Below, in pieces: positions 23,211 to 35,279 of a DNA stretch of 64,000 bases; position 1 is the first letter of the stretch; each line of letters starts with the position of its first letter. Source of the stretch: Corallium rubrum (Eukaryota > Cnidaria > Anthozoa > Scleralcyonacea > Coralliidae); contig CAXIUP010000238.1 in NCBI GenBank assembly GCA_964035015.1, forward strand, positions 205,001 through 269,000, in the 5' to 3' direction. The notes beneath the pieces were generated by a model. The model was not told where the DNA came from, did no database searches, and was given only the letters and a program-made list of their open reading frames with translations. A program made the position numbers and the translations under genes.

Positions 23211-23663
23211 CAAACCGCAAACATTTTCACGCGTTTGTTTACGTTTGTAACGTGACATTTGCCGTTTGAAACGGAAGTCATTCAGATGCGAAATTGAAAA
23301 TATACTAATTAGAATGGAAAACCCGACGGTTCTGGTGCTGTAACTGTCATGTTACTGTATGTCATGTTTTGATGCACGTTTTATCAATTTTAATTTAAAA
23401 CATTAAACATTTAAACATACCAGTTTAGACTTAGTCGAAATTCGTGAAGTAGAAGCTTGTATAGGTTTTCAAATGATACAAGAGCGGCGAAACTTGTTAG
23501 TAATCGTTTCTTACAACGTCAGTTAAACTGACTCAGTTGTGATGATTTAAAACAATAAGAATGGTTTCCGTTTTAAACAGCAAACGTCGCGTTTCAAACT
23601 TTCAAACGGCAAACGTCACGTTATACAAACGTAAACAAACGCGTGAAAAAGTTTGCGGTTCGG
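23211..23663. repeat. Foldback repeat inside the hAT 5' region
   Basis: AAACCGCAAACATTTTCACG, CGTTTGTTTACGTTTGTA and ACGTGACATTTGCCGTTTGA on the left have matching complements in reverse order on the right. Arms are about 55-60 bp and the centre is non-coding. Confidence 0.8.
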
Positions 23664-23872
23664 TCTTGGACGCAAATGGCTGTAAATGCCCCCTTAAGCT
23701 AATAAGTGCACTGCTGGCAGAAGTAAATATATCGTTTGGGACCACTTGGAGTCTTGGAGTGGTATACGCATAATACGCTAATAGGAAAAAAAATTAGTGC
23801 AAATAGTTGCGTATTATGCGTGTAAAAATATGTAAAACAAAGTCAATCCATGACACCATGCAAAATCGGCTA

Positions 23873-24838
23873 CAACCTCGTACCCAGGGCCTTCTGAAAA
23901 TGGCGGGGCGGAGAGAAGACCCTGGCAAAGGCTGGTCACGTGACACCAATAATTTTGGAATATTTTGATGAGTGACTCACACTGTACCGGGGGGCGCGAT
24001 ACAGTCACTGATAAACAAGTATAGTTTACAAAAACCATACAAATAACAAGACATTCTCTTAACAAATTTATAAAATCAGTTAATGACCATCTTTAGTAAG
24101 AAGCGTCTACACCACAACATATTTGCTTTATTTAATATGCAAGCAAGAAGTATTTTAATATTTCGGTTTCTGGACTTTCCAAATCTAATTTAAAAAGTTT
24201 AGAAATATACAAAGCCAAAGTCTTCAGTGCTAATCTATAATGTTCGTCAATCGTAGTATTGTTGTTGATCGAATATTTGTATTAAAGTACAACCTCAAAG
24301 TCAACGAGGACAGCAGATTCGAATATGCCGCCGTGAGTATAAATCGACAGATACAACAATTAAATTTCCACAAATCCCAAACATGTGGACAAGAAACATA
24401 AATGTGCTATACTGGACGGTAAATAAACTTCCAACAATCAACAGCATTCGAATATTTTAAGTGTATGTAGCAGTACCTGTATTAAACCGCAGTAGTTCTA
24501 TTGAAAGCGGGTTTCTGTTTATCAGTTTATGATCGTTCGTCACCTTCAGCTTCATTTCTGGCGATTGACGGCAACAAATATAAATTATCCAGCAAATGTC
24601 GTAAATTTTGAAATATATCTAATTTGTTTACCGCTCGAATTTAACGTTACAGAACATGCAACATTCTACATTTATAAGAACCGAATCAACCGCTCCCCCA
24701 GGACGGGCGAAGCTCAAATTATCCACGTGACCAAATACTCCAAGAAGCTTGGAGTATTTTGGAATCACGTGACCAGCCTTGCCAGGGTCTTCTCATCTCG
24801 CCATTTTGAAAGCAGATAAGACCCTGGGTACGAGGTTG
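23873..24838. mobile_element. MULE-like MITE with perfect 9-bp target duplication
   Basis: Inverted ends CAACCTCGTACCCAGGG... with arms of about 70 bp that include GAAGACCCTGGCAA and GGTCACGTGA. The duplicated target AATCGGCTA lies at 23864-23872 and 24839-24847. Nine bases is the usual duplication for Mutator-like elements. It is 966 bp with no transposase. An internal palindrome AAATACTCCAAGAAGCTTGG lies near the right arm. It is nested in the 5' region of the hAT. Confidence 0.9.
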
Positions 24839-24973
24839 AATCGGCTACAGCTTGGTTTTTGATCTTGATTGCCCAGAAGGATCAAAAATTGTGATTTGTC
24901 GAGTGGGATTGTCTTCGCAGAGGTCCACCCCTAGTTAACCAATCAGAAATCGCAATTTATGATCCACATGAGA

Positions 24974-24981
24974 CTATAAAT
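24974..24981 (+). promoter_or_regulatory. TATA-like box of the hAT transposase gene
   Basis: CTATAAAT about 130 bp upstream of the transposase ATG. The position suits a polymerase II core promoter; there is no further evidence. Confidence 0.35.
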
Positions 24982-25109
24982 TCTACCGCTACGCATTGCT
25001 CCCGTCGTATTGTTTCTCAGACCATTGTTCTTACAGGACTGTTGACAAATCACAATAATAATAATAATTACAAATTTACAATATTCAATCAGGTCTACTC
25101 AAAATCATC

Positions 25110-27675
25110 ATGCCTAGAGCTGCTAGGCGAAAACGAGAAAAAGAAAAAGAGCTTGTAGAAACAGCTAAAAGGATGCGAAAACTGACAAGTTTCTTTAGTA
25201 GCGCTCCAACTAAAGATGTTGTTGAACCCGACATCGACTCTGGGTCTAACTCGACACTGCCGTCAACTACGGAAACTCCACCAACCTGTTTATCTCATCA
25301 TTATGATTCCGAATCAAATTTCAGTGATCCTGGCCCTGGGGCCTCTTCAGAGATACCAGTCGCGCCGCCGACCGAGCCATCTACTCCCAGAGCTTCTGAC
25401 AACCTAGCGTCTTTGCCAAGTTCTACGACTACCGTCCCATTTGTAGGACCTATGCCAATTGAATCAACAGATTGTTTGCTAGGACTGGAGTGTCAGCGTT
25501 TGTGCTGTACAGACAGAAAGCCTTACCGTCCTACCCAAGAAGAAATAAAGCGCACATCTACAAAGCAAACCACTAAAGGAGGATCGCCGAATGTACGAAC
25601 TTGTCCATCCTCTATATTTTTGAAGTACGCTTGGGTCACATATTGCGTGACGAAAGGTACCATTGCCTGTTACTTCTGTAAAAGAGCGATGCGTCAAGAC
25701 CTTATTACATTCAGTCATAACGGTGAAAAGGCCTTTCTCTTAGGGGAATTCAGCGACTGGAAGAAGTGCCAAGAAAAACTTAAAAAACACTCTCAGTCTA
25801 AATTTCACGCGGAGGCCACTGATAAAGTTTTATTATTTGATGATTCGAGAAGCGATATCGGAGCGAAATTGGTCGGTGAATTTAAAAAACCCCAGGAAAC
25901 TCGAAGACGAATGTTGTTAAAACAACTTAGTAGCATTAGGTATTTGGCACGCCAGGCCCAGAGCTTGCAAGGAAAAACTGACATTGAGAGTAACTTACAC
26001 CAGCTGCTAAAATTAAGAGCAGAGGATGTCCCTGGATTATTGGAGTGGATTGACAACGGAAGATATCTCAGTCATGACATTATAAACGAGTTGATTAACA
26101 TGATGGGCAACGCAGTCCTGAGGTCTATAGTTGCAGACCTACGCAAGGAATCACAATTATTTAGCCTTATTGCAGATGAGTCTAGAGACATAAGCAACAA
26201 GGAACAATTAACATGTGTTTTACGCTGGGTATCTACAACCGACTTATCCGTCACGAAGATTTCCTCGGTATGTACGAGCTAGAGAAAACCGATGCTGAAA
26301 CAATCACCACTTCGCTGAAGGACATTTTGTTGCGATGCAATTTGACGATAGACGACTGTCGGTGGCAAACATATGATGGCGCAGCAAATATGGCTGGAAG
26401 CAGAAGTGGAGTTGCAGCCCGAATATCTTCAGAGAATCCCCGCGCCCTGTACATTCACTGCGGTAACCACAGTCTTGATTTGGCTTTGCATGATTGTGTG
26501 AAGGAAAGCGAAATTATCAGCGATACGTTAAAGGTCGTGCAAGACTTGGCCGTGTTTATTCGATCTTCACCAACACGAATGGCGCAATACCAGCATATCG
26601 CCAAAGAGATTAACGACAACGGCACGCAAGTTGAGAATCCGCATTTGCTGTGTCCAACTCGGTGGACGGTAAGAACCAAAGCCATCTCGGCTGTCTTGCA
26701 CAATTACGAGGCCCTGTACTCCACATTACTTAGCATAGCCAAAGAATCTTCCAAGTCTACCGTACGTGACACCGCATCAGGTATGGCTAGCCAATTGAAG
26801 AAGTTTTCCACGTACTTTGGTTTAAGTTTTGCACAGAATATCTTCAGCGTGTGTGAACAAGTTGCATCTACGTTACAGAAGCCTTCAATAACGGCACAAA
26901 CAACTGTTACTTGCGTCAATTCCTTGAAGACAAACTTGCAACGTCAACGAGACGACTTCCATTTGTTTTACGACCAAGTAGTCACTTCGAGCAAGGCCAT
27001 CAACTTTGTAGACGATCCTAAACTGTCAAGACCGAAGCAAGTTCCGCGGCGATTTCAGCACGGAGATGGTGAGCAACATCATTTCCAATCCGCGAAAGAA
27101 TTCCACCGTGCCCAATGTGTTGAGGCAATTGACGCGTGCATGGCTGCACTACAGGAACGTTTCGATCAAGAAATATATTCTGTATTGATGAACATCGAAA
27201 CCGTACTCATTAATGCGGCAAATGGGCGTACGTTTGAGTTAAATGATGCAGTGAAACGCCTTTACGAAGATGACCTCGATTTTGATCAGCTAAAGGCAGA
27301 GTTAAAGCTTCTTGAAGGAATTATCTTGCAGCGACTTCCAGAAGTTAAGACGGTGACATCAATTGACACCATTACATCAATATTCTCAACAGAAGAAACT
27401 GACTCATCGCAGATCGTCATGGCAATGTCTAACGTTGTCCGACTTTTGCAGATTTACCTTCTTGCTCCAATGAGCGCAGCCTCTGGAGAACGATCTTTTC
27501 AAGCCAGCGTCTTGTCAAAACGTATCTAAGGAGCACGATGACGGCAGCACGCTACAACAACCTTATTGTTATGCATGTAAACAAGGCCAGAACTGATGAA
27601 CTGGACTTAAGTTTGATTGCTAAAGACTTTGTTCTGAAAAAAGAACGTAGGGTTAGATTTTTTGGCAAATTTTAA
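25110..27675 (+). pseudogene. hAT transposase (TTF zinc finger, DUF4371, dimerisation domain)
   Basis: ATG 25110 opens a basic N-terminus (MPRAARRKREKEKE) and a Ser/Pro-rich linker. A TTF-type finger follows (YAWVTYCVTKGTIACYFCK ... LKKHSQSKFH). The core has SLIADESRDISNKEQL, then HEDFLGMYELEKTDAETI, WQTYDGAANMAGSRSGV, YIHCGNHSLDLALHDCV and CPTRWTVRTKAI. The dimerisation region is LAPMSAASGERSF...KTYLRSTMTAARYNNLIVMHV, ending at TAA 27673-27675. Two single-base frame changes, near 26,240 and 27,506, interrupt an otherwise complete protein of about 850 residues. It lies inside well-formed hAT ends, so the copy is young and either recently inactivated or affected by base-calling indels. Confidence 0.9.
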
Positions 27676-27989
27676 TAAAATCGCATTACTTAATAAAATT
27701 GTTCATCTAATCATCTTCAGTTTGTTAAGACTTAGTACGCATGCAGAGCAATAGAGAATACGCATAGCATCCGAAGAATGTCCACCAATACTTTGCTGAC
27801 TTTGTGACTTGATCATGATTCATAAAAGAATATATATCTATATTACACTAAGATACAGTAGTAAGGTGCAAAACTCAAGTGCCCTTTTTGGTCAGTGCCC
27901 CCCCACTTTCGAGGTGCTTCCGCGGCCCCTGACCAAATCTATCATCCATTTTCTTTTTTAAACCATTTATGGTTAGCGTTTTGTTGCAA

Positions 27990-28220
27990 TATTCAACAAT
28001 ATATAAAATATATATTCCACCAATCAAATATATATTCAACAAAAAATAATTTTATCCAACAAAGTTAATATTATAAAATATATACGTCCAAGAAAGCAAA
28101 TATATGTTCAACAAAACAAATATATGTTCAACAAAACAAACATATGTTCAACAAAATAATTGATATGTAACAATAACAAATAAATTATATTCAACAAATA
28201 AATAATTATATTCAACAACA
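27990..28220. repeat. AT-rich tandem repeat (about 20-bp unit)
   Basis: The words ATATATGTTCAACAAAACAAA and near variants repeat, shortening to TTCAACAAATAAATAATT at the right end. It lies immediately upstream of the second integrase-like gene. Confidence 0.85.
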
Positions 28221-28418
28221 AAATAAAAATGTTGAAAACGCAACGGAATATATATATTGTTGCAACAAATAAAGTCCCGGATCTCCTTAAAAATATTGAT
28301 TCAACAACAGTAGTCCCGGATCTTACCCTGGATGCTCGTATGGAGGTACGCGGGGTGACCACTGACCAGAATGATAGGCATGCAGCATGCTGGATGGTAG
28401 TAAAATGGTAGATTAAAT

Positions 28419-29962
28419 ATGTCCGCACAAACTGAGGTTTTCAATGACATCGAAACAGTTACAGAACTGTGCGAGGAATTTGAAAAAGCTTTTCAGAATA
28501 TTGATAATTTACTGAAGCATTGTGATGCAGAAAAAGGCACACATGATCTACAGATTATTGAAGCAACGATTTGCCGTTTGGAAAGTGCATCAAAGTTTTG
28601 TGACCAAATATTACCATTGTTAGGCCAATCAAAGAATGTAATTCCAGAGGTTTCCAAAAATCTCCAAATCTTCTTTCAAACCTGGTGTCGCAAACGCGAA
28701 AAACACGAGCATCGACTGCCGACGCTGTCCCTGACAAGATTTTAACTGGCACACCCGGAAGACCGAAGTATCAGATAAGTGCAGATACGTTGTTAAACTT
28801 TAGAACCCTTGGGTTTAAATGGGAAGAAGTGTCTCGTCTCTTGCTTGTCTCAAGGTGGACAGTGTGGCGAAGAGTAAGAGAGCTCGGACTTTCTGAATTG
28901 ACTGGATTTTCAAATATTTCCAATGAAGGTCTGGATGCAATGGTGTCCACATTTATAAATATACATGGCTATTTAGTTGGCTACTCAATCGTACAAGGTC
29001 ACCTTCACCAAATGGGCTGTCATATACAGCGACATCGTGTTAGGGCGATTATATCTAGAGTGGATCCAAGAAATGCACGGTTAAGATGGGCAACTGTTAT
29101 TTCAAGAAGGGCATATTCTGTTTCAGGACCTAACAGTTTATGGCATATCGATGGGCACCATAGCCTGATAAACTGGGGATTTGTTATCCATGGTGCAATA
29201 GATGGGTATTCACGTTTGATTTGTTTTCTTAGATGTTCCACTAACAACAAGAAGGAAACTGTGGAACAGTTGTTCCTTGAAGCTACCAATCAGTACTCAT
29301 GGCCATCACGCATCCGAACAGACAAAGGTGGTGAAAACAGTTCCATTTGGGAGCGTATGATAGCTTGCCGTGGTGCTGACAGAGGTTCTGCTTTGATTGG
29401 CAGTTCCACTCACAATCAGAGGATTGAGAGATTGTGGCGCGACGTATTTCGATGTTTTGGTAACATCTTTTACTACACATTCAAGTGCCTTGAAGAATCT
29501 GGTATGCTTTATACAGACAACATATTGCTCAAGTTTATCCTACACTATGTATTTTGGCCAAGGATTAATGTTGCAGTAGATAGTTTTGTGAATTCTTGGA
29601 ATAGCCATCCTATCAGGACTGAAATAAATTGGAGCCCACAACAAATGTGACTGAATGGTATGTTAGATATGGCTCGTGAAACAACAGCCACAGCTGATGT
29701 GAGAAATTGTGATAACACCACAACAGACAATCTTGAATGGTATGGTTTTGATGGAGGTGCACCACAGCCACCTGATGATGGTTTAACCACTGTTGAATTT
29801 AATGACATCCAAATTGACCTACCTGAAGAAGTAACTTTAACTCTAAATCAGCAAATCGACCCACTAGAAACCTCCAATGTTTTTGGTATGGATGTGTACA
29901 GAAGGGCATTGCAATTAGTGGAAAATTTGTTGGCAAACCAACACTACGAGCAGTGGTAAACT
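28419..29962 (+). pseudogene. Integrase-like (DDE, rve-type) gene, second copy
   Basis: A helical N-terminus (ETVTELCEEFEKAFQNID) is followed by a GRPKY hook and a helix-turn-helix (FKWEEVSRLLLVSRWTVWRR). The catalytic core has LWHIDGHHSL (Asp), IRTDKGGEN (Asp) and [13 protein letters not shown] (Glu). The C-terminal part runs to FGMDVYRRALQLVENLL and stops near 29,959. It is homologous to but clearly diverged from the minus-strand copy at 19.5-20.8 kb, so they are two old family members. About two breaks interrupt it. The interval 29,963-30,546 shows no gene. Confidence 0.75.
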
Positions 29963-30546
29963 ATATGTAATTGTCTGAAAAACATTTTCATTAATAACTA
30001 AGATACTGTCTGTGTAACTGTTTATATTAATATTTTTTTGTTTTATAAAATTTTCAAATTTAGCCATACTAAAACAGTTGTCATGGCAACACAAAGTTTC
30101 TGTACGTACCCAACAATAATAACACTGCGAGAAAAAAACATATCATGAATGATTTGTACTTTTTCACATAAATGATGCTAACAGTTTGTTCGTCAGTAAA
30201 CAGTGTAAGATCAATAGACCGATTGGATACATAAATTAAACAAATTTGGAGGATTTACTTAGTACAATATTACTAGCAGTACTATTGAATGTTGGAACTT
30301 TGAAGTTGGTCTCCAAATAAGTCATTTAATTTATGTGTGAAAGGGTCTATACTCTATAATGCATAACATGAACTGGTAACAGTATGCTCATCAGTACACA
30401 TCTTATAATGTATAACATAATATGAACATACAGTATAACTTTAGGCATCTGTAGAAATACAAGACCTATAACATATAAGATAACACAAACAGTTAACTTC
30501 AGTCAAATTAATCAATTGACCACAACCGTATAATGTATCGATTCAT

Positions 30547-33500
30547 TCACACTGCGGTGAATGACTTTCCTAATGATGAAATTGCAGACGACAGTGCTGC
30601 CTCAAAAAGACTATAAGATGAAAAATATGGCAATTGTAGTGAAAAGAGACATGTTGATGCAAAAATGTAGTTCTCTGTATTGGTGGAAGAGTTTTGCCAC
30701 CAGTGCAAAATTACATCAACAAAGCCAAGGTATCATCTGATGACTGATCAATGAACTGTTCCAACATTGTCTTTGAGAGACTCGTCTTCTCAGTTAAAAC
30801 ATCAGGGAAGGTAAATAGCTTCTTCATGATGGCTAAGGTCAGTGTAGCATGATCTCTGACAAACAAGCACTCAAACAGGTGTGGGTTTCTTTGCACCTCA
30901 CTCAATACACCAAGGGTATTTAATCCCTTTTGCAGTTGGTCAAGGGCTGCTTTCCTCTTTCCCACACTTCATACAATACTACTGATTGTATAACCTTTGG
31001 TTTTGTAGCCATCTGCAATAAAAGGCAGATTATTATACATGGTTATTACTAGATAATATATATTAATAGAAACCTACAGTAAAGGCATTGAATCCTGGAT
31101 TGCAGCTGTATTGGTCAATGGTGCACCAGCTGTCAATGCACACTAAAATCTAGTCATATCACAGTAATCATCCCTAGTCACACTATAATTTGTCTAAAGT
31201 CAATACCAAAAGGCTTAGAAGTATGAGGTGTTACAATGTAATAATAATACATGAATATTTTAACAAGCACATGTTACTGTATTTCTTATACTAATTGTTG
31301 TGCTCACCTTCAAAAGGCTTGTTTCACCACAATGACAGAGCAAACTTAGCACTTCTTCATCATTTCTTAGTTCCTCTATTTTTTCTTCTGTTTTTGCATC
31401 CATTATCTGCAAGGATCAATCAGTTAATTTGGAACCTGTATACACCTGTATTTACACTTATCTTATCATGGCTGGTTATGAGTATACATGCCAGGTATTA
31501 ACCAATTCAACATCCACACCAGCCAACAGCCATTACAACTTCAACTTTGAGGGGGGGAGGTGCCTCTACAGCCTCCTCGTTTTCCCTATCAATGTTAATT
31601 TAGGTACAGTACCAATCAATAACAATTTACCGACTAGTCATTTTGTCTGACAGCATCTCCATTATAGTGACCAGTTTCCTAAAATTGTGTGGTTTACCAA
31701 CTAGTTTACCAAGTAATGGAGGGGTGTTTCACATCCCCTTAGGCCTAATCAACCCTTGTTTACATGGCAATCAAAGTGGTAAAAATTTAGCTCCTTCATC
31801 TGCAGGGGCGGATCTAGCCTAAAATCTGACCGTGGCCCACTATCTAGGAGGGTCCGAGGGCATGCACCCCCGGAAAATTTTGAAAATTAGAGTCTCTGAA
31901 AACGCATTTCCTGCATTTTGAGAGTGATCTAGAGTCGTATTGTAGGTCGTTTTATACATGTTTTTCACCGAGATCTTTGTCTAAATTTTACTCAAATCAA
32001 ACTTTTTCTTTTCTCTTTAATTTCGAGCCAAGATCTTCTAATTATACAATAAAGTGTTTAGGAGTAATTGATCCAATATGAATCGTAATGTATGTTTAAC
32101 GAGTTTTGTGTGATATATAACCAGTCAAGCAGCTAGGTATCCTTTGGCCATTATTTAGAATTCTATTGAGTATTCTGTCTAATGCCAGCCAATTTTTACT
32201 TGAAACAAGAATAATCAAAGCAACCCTGCTAGTGTAATATTAATATTAACAATTTATAGGTATCAGCTAGCATTTGTCAGATCACTATTTAGAACTCCAG
32301 ATCAGGAAATGGAGTCCCTTTACATTTTATACTGTCTTTCCCTCGATAAAGCGAGAATAACAATGGAGTTGATGAGAGCCAGAAGATGTAAACTGAGTTA
32401 GTAATTAGATTCGTAAATATCGTCGCTCTATACAGTCTGTCAAACGATTAAGAGAGAGTTAATCCCGCGACTGACAAGTCCTGAGTCTTGCAGATAATAT
32501 TTCAAAGTTGAACCATGATAGAAATCGGCCGTGTTTCAGTCGATGAGAATTATATTAAGCACATTATCAAAGCTCGCACAAGAAGCCATGTCGAACAAAG
32601 CAAGAAATGTGCAAGGCCTGTAATATGACGAGAAGCTTCCGAGATGTTCCCGAATTAAGCCATTTCTCTGTAATTGCGCAATAAAAACATGGCCACCGTG
32701 TCTCGCGTCACAAAAACTCACACTGTGATTGGCTTGCTACCCTCCACAGTGTCTGCAAAATCGCAGTCTCATTTTACGACTATTTCCCGAACTTTAAGGG
32801 TTAACTTCAGTCATCGTAGCAAATAATTTGATATGCAAAATATCGATCAATGCGGGATTTTCCCCGCTTTCTGAAACCTATTACGTCTCAGGAATTATCC
32901 AATTTTTGAAATATTTAGAAATTTACTCAGATTATTAGGGGATTTTGTTGAAATAATGTTAAAATGTTAAAATTGCAAGCTTATTTATTTATTTTTATTT
33001 TAAGTATATTTTTTCTAAATTTCGAATGTTCGAGACGTTCCGACGATACCAAAAAATCTGACCGTGTCTCGAGCCACCTTTGACACCCCCTGGATCCGCC
33101 CCTGATCTGTGGTCACCCAGCAAGTGGAGTTGACCCAACTATCGTATTAATGCCATGAGGAGTTTATTCATATAATAGTTTACCATGGGTTGGTTAGTTA
33201 AGCTGGGTTGAAGCAAACCCAGGATCAACATGGCATTAGAATCAAGCATCAAGACTTATATACAGTACTGTACATCTGTAAGAAAATAAGACCAAGTTAA
33301 TTGTGTATCCATATGATCTTATTAGCACCAAAATAATAACAAACTTAAAGTAAACAACAATTTTTTTTATGAAAATATGCATTTTCACTTTTTTATGTAA
33401 ACTTGCAATTTAGTGCAGTTTATTATTCATCTCTATTGAATTAATAATATATTAAGTACTGTATACATTAAAAAAATTGTTTATTTGAAGTTTGTTGTAT

Positions 33501-35040
33501 TTAAAACAGTGCCTGTGTAATACTACTACTTTCGTTATCAAACAAGTAAAATGTTAACTACTGTAGGCTTTTTACCTTCAAAACAATATTTCTTGAAACA
33601 GGATCTGGTATATCGCAACAACTACAGTAGGCCATTGCACACATTAAATCACCAGTGACTAGGTAGTAATAGCACGGCAATGCTAGGCAAGGGAAACCTG
33701 GACCACCCTGAGTAATTGAATGTGCCACAATCTTACCAACCAACTCTAACATTCCACTCATCACAGCTTGTGGCTGGTAGCTTGGAAGCTTGCAATCATT
33801 CTCTCCTTCAAACAAAGTCAAGGAAACACCATTTGCAAATTCTTCAAACAGATTGGCGTAAAACTGACGAAGAACACCCCCACTGCCAATGGCAGGCTGC
33901 TTATCATATGGAACTCGAATAGGGCAATGAGGGTCAAACTGACACCTCTTGTAAAATGCAATTGCATCACTCATTAAATCAGCTTCATCAATGGTTATTT
34001 TCTTTATCTTGCCATCTAGTTGTTTTTTTAGCTTTTCAACAATTTCAGGCAGTGATAAATTTTCATTGCCCTTGCAGGAATCGTTACACATATTTGTTTC
34101 ATCATCATCACTGTTGTTGTTGTTGTTGTTGTTGTTGTCGTCGTCGTTGTCGTGGTCGTCGTCATGGTCGTCGTGGTCGTCGTGGTCGTCGTGGTCGTGG
34201 TGGTCGTGGTGGTCGTCGCGGTGGTGGTCGTGGTGGTGGTGGTGGTGGTGGTGGTGGTGGTGGTGGTGGCGGTGGTGGTGGTGGTGGTGGCGGTGATGGC
34301 GGTGATGGTGGTGATGGTGATGATGATCATTATGATGATGATGATGATGATGATGATTTTGTTGATACTCACTTTCAACATTATCATCATCAGCACCAGT
34401 ATCTTTTACTTTCTTTTTTTGCGGGAAGTCCTTTTTCTTTTGGTTTCCTTTTACATGTACCACAACTAGCATTTCCATTTACAGCATGGTAAAAATTATT
34501 CAAGCCAATGCATACCTCATGTAAATTATCGTTCTTTTTAAAAAAGAAACTTCCCCATTCATCTTCCCATCTTTCATACTCGTTCTTATCACCTATCTCT
34601 TCATTGATGTAATCAACTTCTTCGTTAAACACCAAATCTTCATCGGGTAATTCAATGACTTGTTTCTGCTGAACAACAAGTTCACCTCCTCCGAATTCAT
34701 TTGAACGTAAAACAAGACGCATCTTTTCCTTATGGTTTTCATAATCACCGAGGAAAATGAAACATTTCTCACCAGTAAATAACCCACCAATTTCATTTGA
34801 CTTTGCAACACTTAATTAGCTGAGGAATTAGTTCCATGTTAAGTTCCATTTCACTCTGCATTGTAAATTTTATACATTGTTTGCTTGTTGGGTAAACCTT
34901 TGCCAACATAGCTTTTCCATTTTTCTTCTTTAACGCTACTATTTTACGTGAATAGTCAGCATACTTTTGTAAGACAATCTCATTTGTCGTGTATTGTTTT
35001 AAGTAAGTTCCATCTTGACTGGTTTGGATGAATGAATGAA
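30547..35040 (-). CDS. HECT-type E3 ubiquitin ligase-like gene (G2E3-like), partial
   Basis: The large 5' exon runs from about 35,040 to 33,577. It carries NEIVLQKYADYSRK, MRLVLRSNEFGGGELVV, a Cys pair near SCGTCKRK, a His/Asp-rich tract and the N-lobe of an atypical HECT domain: IRVPYDKQPAIGSGGVLRQFYANLFEEF, LVGKIVAHSITQGGPGFPCLA. Further exons lie near 31,408-31,310 (DEEVLSLLCHCGETSLLK) and 31,013-30,547. The last encodes RKAALDQLQKGLNTLGVLSEVQRNP and the C-lobe end FASTCLFSLQLPYFSSY, whose Cys is the expected thioester residue. It would transfer ubiquitin to substrates. Single-base frame changes occur near 34,805, 34,420, 30,965 and 30,650, so it is either a decaying gene or a good gene with sequencing indels. 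Upstream domains are not found. Confidence 0.65.
31803..33104. mobile_element. Non-autonomous hAT-type element in a HECT-gene intron
   Basis: The ends are CAGGGGCGGATC and GATCCGCCCCTG (12-bp inverted repeat). The flanking ATCTG at 31798-31802 and 33105-33109 is a 5-bp duplication, as made by some hAT subgroups. Both ends also carry AAATCTGACCGTG in direct orientation just inside. It is 1.3 kb with no transposase ORF. Confidence 0.8.
34105..34365. repeat. Trinucleotide tract encoding a His/Asp-rich stretch of the HECT gene
   Basis: Runs of GTT, GTC, GTG and GAT trinucleotides. In the HECT reading frame (minus strand) it encodes about 80 residues of His with Asp, Arg and Asn, between the N-terminal region and the HECT N-lobe. 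Long frames on the plus strand are shadows. Confidence 0.9.
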
Positions 35041-35279
35041 TGAATTAGCGTGGTGTGCTTTTATAGATGTCTGATTTCAATTCGATGATAAAAAAAATAG
35101 TAAAAAATCTTCTTCCAAAAAATATAATATTATCTCAATCCAAATATAGTGAGAGATTCATTATAAAAATTTTTACATTCTTTTATATATACATCTGAAA
35201 AATATGAGTTATTGCATAAAAAATCTATACAATCTTTTATAAAAACTTGACAAACGGGAAATTGCATAAAAATATAATA

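Larger units (their letters stand above)
23027..27931 (+). mobile_element. hAT transposon with perfect 8-bp target duplication
   Basis: Terminal inverted repeats CAGGGGCCGCGGAA ... TTCCGCGGCCCCTG. The flanks are ACCAAATC at 23019-23026 and again at 27932-27939, the 8-bp duplication expected of hAT. Both ends also share a direct subterminal word GTGCCCCCCCACTTT. It carries one transposase gene and, in its 5' region, a foldback repeat and a MULE-like MITE. The exact target duplication says the insertion is relatively young. Confidence 0.95.

Noticed and set aside
28419-29962. Integrase-like gene as the integrase of the Polinton remnant
   Set aside because: Its HTH and core differ from Polinton integrases, no chromodomain is seen, and a relative lies on the other side in opposite orientation. 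Ownership is left open.
33956-34492. Plus-strand Arg/Gly/Asp-rich and Trp-rich ORFs
   Set aside because: Shadows of the His/Asp tract of the HECT gene on the other strand.
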